From: CAYWVO01 sp964461835 | Lineage (GTDB): Bacteria > Zixibacteria > MSB-5A5 > WJJR01 > JAJRUJ01 | DNA: 64,000 nt | Direction of reading: 5' to 3' | NCBI GenBank assembly: GCA_964461835.1 | Contig: CAYWVO010000015.1 | Coordinates: 3,874-67,873 of the forward strand | The notes under the pieces: model-generated | The model's database searches: none | What the model was told of the DNA's origin: nothing | Seen by the model: only the letters and a program-made list of their open reading frames with translations | Shown: one piece after another, positions 42,798-51,073 of the stretch | Layout: the number at the start of each line of letters is the position of its first letter | How positions within the stretch are numbered: position 1 is the stretch's first letter | Made by a program: the position numbers and the translations under genes

Positions 42798-44438
42798 ATG
42801 AGAACCATATCGTGGCTGACTCTGATCAGTCTCTTTTGTGTCGTGTCTCTCGCACGGGGTCAAGAGGTTACCACCGTTTCCCCATCTCAGCATGCAGTGG
42901 ATATACCGCGAAACAGTATTGTTGTCAGTACTTTCTCGGATTCGTTGGAGGAGTCCACCATCACAGAACTGAGTTTTTCGATCCTCAGCGAAAACCAGGG
43001 CTTGTTATCCGGCACGCGAACATACACAGCAGAGCCGAGCGAGGCGGTATTCCTGCCGGCCACTGAATTCCTTGCCGGAGAACAGGTTTCGGTCGTCCTC
43101 ACCGATCAGATTCTTACGAACCAGGGGAGTGCCCTGGACCCGTTTCAATGGAGATTTACCACGGCCACCGACAGTACGCGGGGCACGTTTGGGGTGCCCT
43201 ATTTCTATACCGACATCCAGTATCCGCGCTTTATCACCAGTGCCGATCTCAACGGCGATGGCTGGCCGGACCTGGTGACCGCCAACAACGGCTCGGATAT
43301 TCTGTCGGTGTTTCTCAACGACGGCGGCGGGAGGTTTGCCACTCCCCTTGATTACTCGCTCGGCGGCGCGCCCTGGTCTATCGCGGCTGGAGATTTCGAT
43401 AGGGATGGCGATCTGGACCTGGCGGTGGCAATTTATCTTTCGGGTACGGTGACAATTTTGCGGAATACCGGGAACGGTATTTTTTCCATAGGGGACGTCT
43501 ATCCCGTGGGTGAACGGCCGGAGCATGTCTGTGTGGCCGATTTCAACAATGATGCCGCACTCGACATTGGCGTGGTCAACAATTATGGCAACACGCTTTC
43601 ACTGTTTTTCAATGATGGCTTCGGGACATTTCCGGTTACCGAAACCTATCTCGCCGGTGATAGACCCAATGCCGTTGTCCCTCTCGATACCGAGAACGAC
43701 GGCGATGTAGATTTCGCCGTACTCAATGGTGACGACGGTGTACGATTCTATGAGAATCTCGGCGACGGCTCACTGGATATCGATACATCGTACACTGTCG
43801 GCTCATCGCCCTATACGGCCGTTGCGGGGGATGTCAACGGCGATAACCTGATTGATCTGGTGGTGGCCAATACGTTCGATCACACGATTTCTCTGCTGAT
43901 GAATACCGGTGGCGTGTTTGCCGTAACACCGCAACAGTGGATTGGGATTACGCCAACCGGCATCGATTGCGGGGATTTTGACGGGGATGGAGACCTCGAT
44001 CTGGTGGTGATCTGCAATGGCGAGGGAGAAATTGTACTGTTATGGAACGACGGCGCGGGCGGGTTCAACAGTGAAACGCGAATTACCGCCGGAGCAAATC
44101 CCTGGGCGGTTTGTGCTGCCGATGTCGACCGGGACCAAGACCTGGACCTCGCCACCACGTATAATCTCGCGGCTGGGAAGGTGTCCATCTATTTGAATGC
44201 CTGTGACTGCACCAATCACTGCGATCTCGATCTGAATTACGTCCTCGACCCCGTAGACGCGGTGATCCTGGTCAATTTCGTTTACCGTTCGTGGGATTCG
44301 CGCGTGATTAATCCGGTCTGTCCGGCGGAAAATGGTGACTGGAACTGTGACGGTTCAGTCGATCCGCTGGATCTTTCGTACGCCGTCGGTTTTATCTTCA
44401 AGGGGTGGGAAACCGGGCCATGCGATCCGTGCGAGTGA
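42798..44438 (+). CDS. Secreted FG-GAP/VCBS repeat protein with dockerin-like C-terminus
   Basis: This 546-residue exported protein has a signal peptide (ending LARGQE), an Ig-like module of the Big_5 kind (about 25-120: VSPSQHAVDIPRNSIVVSTFS ... FTTATD), and about seven FG-GAP/VCBS repeats. These have calcium-loop motifs such as DLNGDGWPDLVT, DFDRDGDLDLAV, DFNNDAALDIGV, DVNGDNLIDLVV and DFDGDGDLDLVV, which together would form a beta-propeller. The C-terminal 75 residues are dockerin-like, with the second loop NWNCDGSVDPLDLSYAV and flanking Cys. It is probably a surface-bound or cell-associated protein. GTGGAG stands before the ATG. Confidence 0.85.
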   Translation: MRTISWLTLISLFCVVSLARGQEVTTVSPSQHAVDIPRNSIVVSTFSDSLEESTITELSFSILSENQGLLSGTRTYTAEPSEAVFLPATEFLAGEQVSVVLTDQILTNQGSALDPFQWRFTTATDSTRGTFGVPYFYTDIQYPRFITSADLNGDGWPDLVTANNGSDILSVFLNDGGGRFATPLDYSLGGAPWSIAAGDFDRDGDLDLAVAIYLSGTVTILRNTGNGIFSIGDVYPVGERPEHVCVADFNNDAALDIGVVNNYGNTLSLFFNDGFGTFPVTETYLAGDRPNAVVPLDTENDGDVDFAVLNGDDGVRFYENLGDGSLDIDTSYTVGSSPYTAVAGDVNGDNLIDLVVANTFDHTISLLMNTGGVFAVTPQQWIGITPTGIDCGDFDGDGDLDLVVICNGEGEIVLLWNDGAGGFNSETRITAGANPWAVCAADVDRDQDLDLATTYNLAAGKVSIYLNACDCTNHCDLDLNYVLDPVDAVILVNFVYRSWDSRVINPVCPAENGDWNCDGSVDPLDLSYAVGFIFKGWETGPCDPCE

Positions 44439-44510
44439 CCAGCCTAGCTGGTTGAGTTCTTTCACGATTCACTTGCACTCCTTGGCAGTAAGCAATACCC
44501 TTCCTGCGTT

Positions 44511-45353
44511 GTGAGAGTAATAAAGTCACCAAAATCAATGCTATTGCTGGCCCGACAGTGGCGGGCAGAGGGATCATCAATCGCTTTAGTACCGACGATG
44601 GGTGCACTGCACAACGGTCATCTGGCCCTGATTAAACGAGCCCGCAAGGCAGCGCACAAATTGGTGGTCTCAATTTTTGTGAATCCAACGCAATTCGGTC
44701 CACGGGAGGATTTCTCGCGGTATCCCCGGACCTTTGCCGCTGATAAGAATAAATGCCTTGCCGGTGAGGTCGACCTGATCTTTTGCCCCTCAGCGGACTC
44801 GCTCTACCCGCCGGAGTTTGATACCTGGGTGGATTCCGATCGCTTGGCCTCCCGCTGGGAAGGCGCGGCTCGCCCGACCCATTTTCGCGGTGTCCTCACG
44901 ATCGTACTGAAGCTGTTTAACCTTATCTTACCGGACGCTGCGGTCTTTGGGCAAAAGGACTACCAGCAATGCGTGATGATCAAGCGTATGGCGCAGGATT
45001 TTCATTTCCCGGTGAAAATCATCATGCACCCAACGGTGCGGGAACCGGATGGTTTGGCGCTTTCTTCGCGAAACGCCTACTTAACCCCGGGCCAACGACG
45101 AAACGCCGATGTTATGTATCGGACACTCCGCTGGGCCCAGAAGCAGATTGAGAAAGGCCGGGATCGCCCGACCGCCCTCGCGCGGCATATGACCGATGTC
45201 ATCGAACTGGATTCCGGCTTCAAAGTAGACTATATCGCTTTCGCTGACCCCCAAACCTTGAAACAACAAACGCGGATCAGCCCTCCAACTGTCGTATTAC
45301 TGGCTGTCCGGATGGGCCGCACCCGATTTATTGATAACGTGCTGGTTAAGTAG
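44511..45353 (+). CDS. panC: Pantothenate synthetase
   Basis: This 280-residue enzyme joins pantoate and beta-alanine with ATP to make pantothenate, the coenzyme A precursor. The nucleotidyltransferase HIGH-type motif is VPTMGALHNGHLALI; next come SIFVNPTQFGPREDF, the pantoate-binding FGQKDYQQC, and the KMSKS-like PTVREPDGLALSSRN. The start is GTG 44511. panD follows 11 bases after the stop, so the two pantothenate-pathway steps are in one operon. Confidence 0.96.
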   Translation: MRVIKSPKSMLLLARQWRAEGSSIALVPTMGALHNGHLALIKRARKAAHKLVVSIFVNPTQFGPREDFSRYPRTFAADKNKCLAGEVDLIFCPSADSLYPPEFDTWVDSDRLASRWEGAARPTHFRGVLTIVLKLFNLILPDAAVFGQKDYQQCVMIKRMAQDFHFPVKIIMHPTVREPDGLALSSRNAYLTPGQRRNADVMYRTLRWAQKQIEKGRDRPTALARHMTDVIELDSGFKVDYIAFADPQTLKQQTRISPPTVVLLAVRMGRTRFIDNVLVK

Positions 45354-45364
45354 AAGAGAGAGCC

Positions 45365-45718
45365 ATGGATCGTACCCTGTGCCACGCCAGAATCAGTCAC
45401 GCCCGCATAACCGCGGTGAATGTGAATGCGGATGATTCGCTCACGATCGATGCGGCATTGCTTGATGCGGCCGGAATTGTTGCATATGAACGAGTCCACG
45501 TGATCAACAGCGATACCGGAGCTCGGCTGGAAACGTACGCCGTTCCCGGCAAATCCGATTCCGGTCAGCTTTGTTTGAACGGCCCGGCAAGCCGGGTGGG
45601 GGGTGTCGGCGATGTTGTGATCATCAGCGCCTTCGCGCAATTTGGTCCTGAGGAAGCCCGCGGATTTGCACCAAGAGTCATTAAAGTCGACAGTCAAAAC
45701 CACCGGATAAGTGATTAA
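45365..45718 (+). CDS. panD: Aspartate 1-decarboxylase proenzyme (altered cleavage site)
   Basis: This 117-residue pyruvoyl enzyme makes beta-alanine from aspartate. The family order is kept: RTLCHARISHARIT at the N-terminus, SLTIDAALLDAAGI, GARLETYAV with the conserved Arg and Tyr, LNGPAS, and VGDVVIISAFAQF. Self-cleavage normally occurs between Gly24 and Ser25. Here Ser25 is present but residue 24 is Asp, the usual Tyr22 is Ala, and the usual Lys9 is Arg. It may still process, or may need help. Its position between panC and the uridylyltransferase gene supports the pathway role. Confidence 0.9.
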   Translation: MDRTLCHARISHARITAVNVNADDSLTIDAALLDAAGIVAYERVHVINSDTGARLETYAVPGKSDSGQLCLNGPASRVGGVGDVVIISAFAQFGPEEARGFAPRVIKVDSQNHRISD

Positions 45719-45719
45719 T

Positions 45720-46454
45720 ATGCAAAACGTTGTCGCCGTAATTCTCGCTGCCGGCAAAGGCAAGCGAATGAAATCAGGTTTGCCCAAAGTCTTGCATACC
45801 CTGCACGGAAAACCCCTGCTCACGTATGTCCTCGAAACCTGCCGGCAAGCCGACGTAGGCCGCACAATTGTTATCGTCGGCTTCCAGGGCGAGCGGGTCA
45901 TTGAAGTCGCTCAACCGTTTGACGCCGAAATCGTCTGGCAGCGGGAGCAATTGGGTACCGGGCACGCGGTCCAGCAGGCCCAACCCCTGCTACAGAAACA
46001 CACTGGTGAGGTAGTAGTGATGAACGGTGATGTGCCGTTGATCAGCGCTCCGACAGTGCAGGCCCTGGTTCAGGAACATCGTGTCCGCCGGGCGGCGGCG
46101 ACCATTCTCACCGCTGAGATGGAGAATCCTACGGGGTACGGTCGGGTGATCCGGCAAGAGAATGGACTGGTAGCTGAGGTAGTGGAAGAAGTTGACGCCG
46201 ACGAGTCCACCCGTCGGATTCGCGAAATAAACTCCGGAATGTTCTGCTTCTCCGCAACGTATCTATTTAAAGCGCTGCAACGCGTGAAAAACGACAATCA
46301 GCAGGGTGAGTATTACCTGCCGGATGTTGTCTCGATTTTACAGCAGGACGGTCATCCAGTTGCGGCGCAGAAGGTTACGGACAGCAAAGAGGTTTTGGGA
46401 GTGAACGATCCCGGTCAGTTGAAACAATTGGCCAATCTGCAAGTAAAAAGATAA
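45720..46454 (+). CDS. GlmU-type N-acetylglucosamine-1-phosphate uridylyltransferase, single domain
   Basis: This 244-residue nucleotidyltransferase matches the N-terminal half of GlmU: LAAGKGKRMKS with PKVLHTLHGKPLL, LGTGHAVQQA, the metal-binding VMNGDVPLI, ENPTGYGRVIR, EINSGMFCF and DNQQGEYYLPDVV. These residues form UDP-GlcNAc from UTP and GlcNAc-1-phosphate. The C-terminal left-handed beta-helix acetyltransferase of bifunctional GlmU is absent. The stop falls right after the uridylyltransferase domain and no hexapeptide repeats follow. ATG 45720 is used; its first base follows the panD stop closely. The acetyltransferase step must be done elsewhere, or the substrate is a different sugar. 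Confidence 0.85.
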   Translation: MQNVVAVILAAGKGKRMKSGLPKVLHTLHGKPLLTYVLETCRQADVGRTIVIVGFQGERVIEVAQPFDAEIVWQREQLGTGHAVQQAQPLLQKHTGEVVVMNGDVPLISAPTVQALVQEHRVRRAAATILTAEMENPTGYGRVIRQENGLVAEVVEEVDADESTRRIREINSGMFCFSATYLFKALQRVKNDNQQGEYYLPDVVSILQQDGHPVAAQKVTDSKEVLGVNDPGQLKQLANLQVKR

Positions 46455-46579
46455 GGAAGTGGGCCAGAGGTGCCGATGACTATTTTGGGCTTGACATGGC
46501 GACGCCTCACCTGATTCTATACCCCCTGCAAGGGGGGAATCGCAGGAGGGTTGGTCTGTTAACGGGCCAACACGACGTT

Positions 46580-47086
46580 ATGAAGAAGTTAGTTGCTCTT
46601 ATGCTGTTGGGGATTTTTATCGCCGCGGGTCAGCCGGCACTGGGTCAGGGATCCCCGGATTATGAACGGCCAAAGACCCTGGTGGACAATCCGCTCAAAC
46701 AGACATTTTCCCTACTGGATCCCTCACGGATCAAAATTAATCACTCGTATTCGTTTTCGTATGTCTCCGGGGGATACCAATCGGGGTCGGTCGGGATGTA
46801 TCTGAGTTCGATCCAGTATCAGATTTCACGACCGCTCACATTGCGGGTCGGTCTGGCCTACGCCCACAATCCGTCGGCGCTCTTCGGCGGAAGTAAGCCG
46901 GGACTGGTTAATGATGGTTTCTATCCCAGTTTCCAGCTTACGTATCGACCTTCCTCACGGGTATTTTTGGAGGTCGGTTTCGCGCGCGTACCGTACAGCC
47001 CGTATACCTACCCGTATTCCCCGTACTACGGACGGCCGAGTAACACCTGGTGGGAGGGACCTACCGATTGGTGGCGGACCCGGTAG
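46580..47086 (+). CDS. Exported protein, probably small outer-membrane barrel
   Basis: This 168-residue protein has a signal peptide (ALMLLGIFIAAGQPALGQ, cleaved near 24). The mature region has alternating beta strands (INHSYSFSYVSGG, VGMYLSSIQYQI, LTLRVGLAYAHN, FYPSFQLTYRPS, VFLEVGFARV) as in a small outer-membrane barrel, then a Tyr/Pro-rich tail (YSPYTYPYSPYYGRP) and a Trp-rich end. No family is recognised. The ATG at 46580 fits the signal peptide; the frame upstream from 46496 is not needed and has no good start. The ribosome-binding site is weak. Confidence 0.65.
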   Translation: MKKLVALMLLGIFIAAGQPALGQGSPDYERPKTLVDNPLKQTFSLLDPSRIKINHSYSFSYVSGGYQSGSVGMYLSSIQYQISRPLTLRVGLAYAHNPSALFGGSKPGLVNDGFYPSFQLTYRPSSRVFLEVGFARVPYSPYTYPYSPYYGRPSNTWWEGPTDWWRTR

Positions 47087-47163
47087 GATAGTCAGGACCA
47101 GTATTTCTTCCACAACACACATGGAAACACAGGAACCGTCGGTAACGACGGAACGGTGTTTGT

Positions 47164-47694
47164 ATGGCCTCAACGAAGAGACCCAAGAAACGCACCAACA
47201 CCCGGTCCAAACGCTCATCCCGGATGCGCTGGAAATCGCGTATCCTGGACGGCGGGATTTTTCTGACCACGATTGCCTTGGGCGCCTTTATCTTTTCCGT
47301 TGCCGGACGATTGTCTCACAGCCACGCCGAGCGGAATGACCGCCCGCCCCGGGTGTTGCGTACACAGGTGCTCAACGGCTGTGGGGAATCGGGTTTAGCC
47401 GCCACCTTCGGGGAACAGTTGTCCCAAATCGCGGTCAAGGAGTTCCGTTTCGACGTCATTGATGCCGATAATTTTCATCATTTCGATGTCGACGAATCAT
47501 TTATTATGGTATATACTCTCTCATTGGAAGAAGCCATGCGGCTGGCCACAGCATTCGGTATGTCGGAAAAGGACGTGCGAATGATGGGGGATACGGAGAA
47601 TCCCTGGGGATTAGACATCAGTATTGTTCTGGGCCGCACGGCGCGACCGGTGCTGTCGACATCGCCGATCTCCGACGGCGAGTCTGAGGGGTAA
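47164..47694 (+). CDS. Membrane-anchored LytR C-terminal-domain protein
   Basis: This 176-residue protein has a very basic cytosolic N-terminus (about 1-25), one transmembrane helix (about 28-49: LDGGIFLTTIALGAFIFSVAG) and an extracytoplasmic LytR_C domain (about 65-165) beginning with TQVLNGCGESGLA, the family's hallmark 'V.VLNGtg..GlA'. LytR_C domains occur with cell-wall glycopolymer transferases, but here the catalytic LCP domain is absent. It precedes rsfS by 43 bases; this LytR_C-rsfS order is common in several phyla. Confidence 0.82.
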   Translation: MASTKRPKKRTNTRSKRSSRMRWKSRILDGGIFLTTIALGAFIFSVAGRLSHSHAERNDRPPRVLRTQVLNGCGESGLAATFGEQLSQIAVKEFRFDVIDADNFHHFDVDESFIMVYTLSLEEAMRLATAFGMSEKDVRMMGDTENPWGLDISIVLGRTARPVLSTSPISDGESEG

Positions 47695-47737
47695 CATGAA
47701 CAGGTGACAGCGCATCCCGAAAAAGGAGGCTCCAACA

Positions 47738-48091
47738 ATTACACCAAAACGCCTGGCCACGATGGTCGGACAACTTGCCCTCGAAAAAAAAGCCAATGAC
47801 ATTTGCATTTTAGATTTACGGAGTATCTCTCCGGTGGCGGATTTTTTCGTGATTTGTACCGCGGACGCCGAAATCCATGCTGCAGCAGTCGCCGATTTTA
47901 TCGTCGAACAGCTCCGTGAAAAGGGAATCACGATTCGCCACGTCGAAGGCCGTGGCACCAGTGGGTGGGTCGTTATCGACTGTATCCAGGTCATCATCCA
48001 CATTTTCTTGGAAAAAATCCGCGAGTTCTATAGCCTGGAACGACTCTGGGGCGATGCGCCCAAGACGGTCGTGAACGATCACATCGGGTAA
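47738..48091 (+). CDS. rsfS: Ribosome silencing factor, apparently with an AUU start
   Basis: RsfS binds ribosomal protein L14 (uL14) and blocks subunit joining in starvation. The family motifs are present: ANDICILDLRSISPVADFFVI, a helical VADFIVEQLREKG, and HVEGRGTSGWVVIDC...FYSLERLW. The earliest ATG (47762) cuts off the first conserved helix and has no ribosome-binding site. Reading upstream in frame, AAGGAGG (47723-47729) stands eight bases before ATT 47738. Starting there gives an N-terminus (I/M-TPKRLATMVGQL) matching normal RsfS proteins. No ATG, GTG or TTG lies between this site and the upstream in-frame stop at 47705. The 117-residue product has the usual family length. Confidence 0.85.
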   Translation: MTPKRLATMVGQLALEKKANDICILDLRSISPVADFFVICTADAEIHAAAVADFIVEQLREKGITIRHVEGRGTSGWVVIDCIQVIIHIFLEKIREFYSLERLWGDAPKTVVNDHIG

Positions 48092-48161
48092 CATCCATCG
48101 CTGCCGCCCCGACGCTGAAGAAAATCGAAATAAAATTCATATTGTAAGGAGGTCGATGTCA

Positions 48162-49409
48162 ATGGACATCATTGAACTGAAGACCAAGACGATCGCCGAA
48201 CTCCTCGAGATTGCTGAAACCCTGGATATACCCGGCGTCTCGGGGCTGCGGAAACAGGAATTAATTTTCAAAATCCTGGAGGCCAACACCGAGAAAGATG
48301 GCCTGATCTTTGCCGAAGGGGTACTGGAGATTCTGGAAGAGGGATACGGATTCCTCCGCTCACCGGATTACAACTATTTGCCGGGGCCGGATGATATTTA
48401 TGTCTCGCCTTCCCAGATCAAGCGGTTTGACCTGAGCACTGGGGACACGGTTTCCGGCCAGGTCCGCCCCCCCAAAGACACCGAGCGGTATTTCGCCCTT
48501 TTGAAGATCGAAGCAGTGAATCTGGAAAATCCGGATGTCGCCAAGAACAAGACCCTCTTCGATAACTTGACCCCGCTCTATCCACAGGATAAGTTCAACT
48601 TGGAAGACGGCACCCGGGATCCCTCGACCCGCATCATGGACCTGCTTACGCCGATCGGCGCCGGACAACGGGCGATGATCGTCTCGCCGCCCAAAGCCGG
48701 GAAGACCATGCTGCTGCAAAAGGTCGCCAACTCGATCACCGCCAACCATGCGGAAGTGAAGCTCATTGTCCTGTTGATCGATGAGCGGCCGGAAGAAGTC
48801 ACCGATATGAAGCGGTCGGTCAAGGGAGAGGTCATCTCCTCGACCTTTGACGAACCGGCGGAACGGCATGTGCAGGTCGCCAAAATGGTGATTGAGAAGG
48901 CCAAGCGGCTCGTGGAACACCGGCAAGATGTCGTAATTCTCTTGGACTCGATTACCCGCCTCGCCCGTGCCCATAACGCGGTGGTCCCGCACTCCGGGAA
49001 AATTCTCTCGGGGGGTGTGGACGCAAACGCGCTGCAAAAACCGAAACGGTTCTTCGGCGCCGCCCGGAATATCGAGGAGGGAGGATCCCTGACCATCGTT
49101 GCCACCGCACTGGTTGAGACCGGCTCGCGGATGGACGAAGTTATCTTTGAGGAGTTCAAAGGCACGGGCAACATGGAGATGGTGCTCGATCGCCGGCTGT
49201 TCAACCGGCGAATCTTCCCGGCCATCGATTTGAACCGCTCCTCCACTCGGAAAGAGGAGTTGCTGCTCGAACAGGATGTGTTGACCAAGACCTGGGTCTT
49301 GCGGAAATTCCTCTCGGAGATGAACCCGGTTGAAGGAATGGAATTCCTTCTCGATCGATTGAACAAGACCAAGACCAATGAGCAATTCCTGATGTCGATG
49401 AAGGACTGA
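48162..49409 (+). CDS. rho: Transcription termination factor Rho
   Basis: This 415-residue hexameric RNA-dependent ATPase ends transcription. The N-terminal domain (about 1-45) is followed by the RNA-binding cold-shock-like domain with GVLEILEEGYGFLRSP and a DDIYVSPSQIKRF strand. The ATPase domain has Walker A SPPKAGKTMLL, Walker B VVILLDSITRLARA, and the R-loop/arginine-finger region ALQKPKRFFGAARNIEEGGSLT. The C-terminus DRLNKTKTNEQFL is also family-typical. Two ATG codons stand close together; AAGGAGG (48146-48152) is nine bases from ATG 48162 but only three from ATG 48156, so 48162 is preferred. Confidence 0.97.
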   Translation: MDIIELKTKTIAELLEIAETLDIPGVSGLRKQELIFKILEANTEKDGLIFAEGVLEILEEGYGFLRSPDYNYLPGPDDIYVSPSQIKRFDLSTGDTVSGQVRPPKDTERYFALLKIEAVNLENPDVAKNKTLFDNLTPLYPQDKFNLEDGTRDPSTRIMDLLTPIGAGQRAMIVSPPKAGKTMLLQKVANSITANHAEVKLIVLLIDERPEEVTDMKRSVKGEVISSTFDEPAERHVQVAKMVIEKAKRLVEHRQDVVILLDSITRLARAHNAVVPHSGKILSGGVDANALQKPKRFFGAARNIEEGGSLTIVATALVETGSRMDEVIFEEFKGTGNMEMVLDRRLFNRRIFPAIDLNRSSTRKEELLLEQDVLTKTWVLRKFLSEMNPVEGMEFLLDRLNKTKTNEQFLMSMKD

Positions 49410-49451
49410 TTTCGCGACTCCCGTACAACCGCGCAGGATGAGGGATTTCCT

Positions 49452-50162
49452 ATGGCGCAACCTGTAGCCGCATTGCAGGCGGCGGAGATCGGCTGGAAGC
49501 GAGCATCCCTGCTTACCGACGTCTCCCTCGAATTTACTCCCGGCACCTTTACCGTGATCACTGGCGGCCCGGGTTCCGGCAAGTCTCTGCTATTACGTAC
49601 GCTTTGGGGTGGTGTACCTCCCCGGAGCGGGAGCTGTATCAGCAACGGCGCCAAACTCACCCGTTCCAGTAAACGGGCGTGGCGCTGTTGGCGACGGCAG
49701 CTAGGTATTGTGGCCGACGATTTTCCACTCTTCTCCCACTGGAGTGTCTTTGATAACCTGGCCGTAGCCCTGGCGTCAAGTGTCGGGCTTTCACGTAAGG
49801 TGTTGACCAATCGCGTATTCAATGAGCTGCGTGCCTGGGGTTTGTTGGAACTGCGCGATCGGCGGGCCGACACACTCGCGGGGATGCACCAACGGCTTGT
49901 GAAGCTGGCGCGCGCCTTTGTCCGCCGACCAAAGCTGGCATTGCTCGATGACCCGCTTGCCGGGTTTACCGCCGAGGAATGTGCTAATCTGGTGCGCATT
50001 ACCCGCCACCATGTCCTGGCGGGAACCGCGGTGTGTCTGGTCACACGCGAGTGGCGGCATTCGCTGATTGCCACCGATAGAGTCTTTGAAATAACTGATG
50101 GTACCCTGCGGCAGATTCACGGAATGCAGGCACCGAAGGCGGAATCAGCTCAAGCCGGGTAA
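49452..50162 (+). CDS. ftsE: FtsE-like ABC ATPase with degenerate catalytic motifs
   Basis: This 236-residue ABC-type nucleotide-binding protein lies directly before ftsX and an EnvC-like gene, so it is the ATPase of the FtsEX divisome complex. Walker A is intact (GGPGSGKS, 38-45). The other motifs are altered: the Q-loop Gln is Ala (IVADDF, Ala88), the signature LSGGE is LAGMH (142-146), the catalytic Glu after Walker B is Asp (LLDDPLAG, Asp167), and the H-loop His is replaced (LVTREW). It may bind nucleotide but hydrolyse it poorly. GAGGGA stands before the ATG. Confidence 0.82.
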   Translation: MAQPVAALQAAEIGWKRASLLTDVSLEFTPGTFTVITGGPGSGKSLLLRTLWGGVPPRSGSCISNGAKLTRSSKRAWRCWRRQLGIVADDFPLFSHWSVFDNLAVALASSVGLSRKVLTNRVFNELRAWGLLELRDRRADTLAGMHQRLVKLARAFVRRPKLALLDDPLAGFTAEECANLVRITRHHVLAGTAVCLVTREWRHSLIATDRVFEITDGTLRQIHGMQAPKAESAQAG

Positions 50163-50167
50163 TTGCG

Positions 50168-51019
50168 ATGTGGCGATATATATCCAGAGACCTTTTTAGT
50201 GCAAATCGTTCGCGATATCTGATTGCGGCGTTGCTGGTACTGGTGATTACCGCCGGACTGGTCACCACCGATCTTTTGCTCAAACGAATCACCACCGGGT
50301 CGGACTGGTGGGCGGAACGGTTCGCCGATTCATACATCGAGGTATACCTGACATCGGAAACCCCCGTTGACGATACGCAGGCTTTGCGGTCCGCGCTGGG
50401 TAATGATTCCCGCATCGCTACGGCCGTCTTCGTTTCGGCCGATGATGCCCGCCGCGAAGCCGAACAATATCTTGGGTCGATCGTTTTCTCCCGGCTGCCG
50501 GATAATCCCCTGCCGTCCTCGATTCGCCTGTATCTCGACCGCTCCGCCCGTTCCCTTGAAACAATCGAGCAATTGACCGATTCACTGGCGGTACTGCCCG
50601 TGGTCAGTGAGATCACCTATCCTCGCGAACACCTCGAATTATATACTCAGGGCAAAACCTTGTTGGCAGATTATCAACTAATGGTGAATACCGCCGCGCT
50701 CGGCTGGGTGGGGCTGGTTGTTTTTATTGGGATGCTTCTCTTGCGGCGTTCGCAGCTGGTGCACAATGACATCTGGTGGTACTTGGGTGTCGGGCCGGGC
50801 ATTTTGCGAGGCTTCGCGCTGCTGGAGGGTTTTGTCCTCGCCGCCGTGAGTGCGGTCGCAGCACGTCTCGTCATGGCGTTGGTGAGTGATACGCCGGCTC
50901 TAATCTCCATCGCAAATATTCGCGCCGGATGGATTACACTCCCGCTCGCCGCCGGTCTTATCGGCGGTATCGCCGGTTGGTTGGGTCAGCAGCTTAAACA
51001 GCACACCTTGAGTGGGTAA
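50168..51019 (+). CDS. ftsX: Cell-division protein FtsX
   Basis: This 283-residue membrane protein is the FtsX partner of the preceding ATPase. A cytosolic start is followed by transmembrane helix 1 (about 19-37), then a periplasmic loop (about 45-165) with the FtsX-like start SYIEVYLTSETPVDD and later DNPLPSSIRLYLD, both typical of the extracellular domain. Three more helices follow (about 180-196, 218-240, 252-274). In E. coli this loop activates EnvC. It starts five bases after the ftsE stop, and the EnvC-like gene follows 54 bases after its stop. Confidence 0.88.
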   Translation: MWRYISRDLFSANRSRYLIAALLVLVITAGLVTTDLLLKRITTGSDWWAERFADSYIEVYLTSETPVDDTQALRSALGNDSRIATAVFVSADDARREAEQYLGSIVFSRLPDNPLPSSIRLYLDRSARSLETIEQLTDSLAVLPVVSEITYPREHLELYTQGKTLLADYQLMVNTAALGWVGLVVFIGMLLLRRSQLVHNDIWWYLGVGPGILRGFALLEGFVLAAVSAVAARLVMALVSDTPALISIANIRAGWITLPLAAGLIGGIAGWLGQQLKQHTLSG

Positions 51020-51073
51020 ATGATGCCGATTTGCTCGGGATATGACTGATCACCTGACAATGTAACGCTTAGT

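Noticed and set aside
48360..50074. Long minus-strand open frames over rho and ftsE
   Set aside because: They lie opposite clearly conserved genes and encode no recognisable motif.
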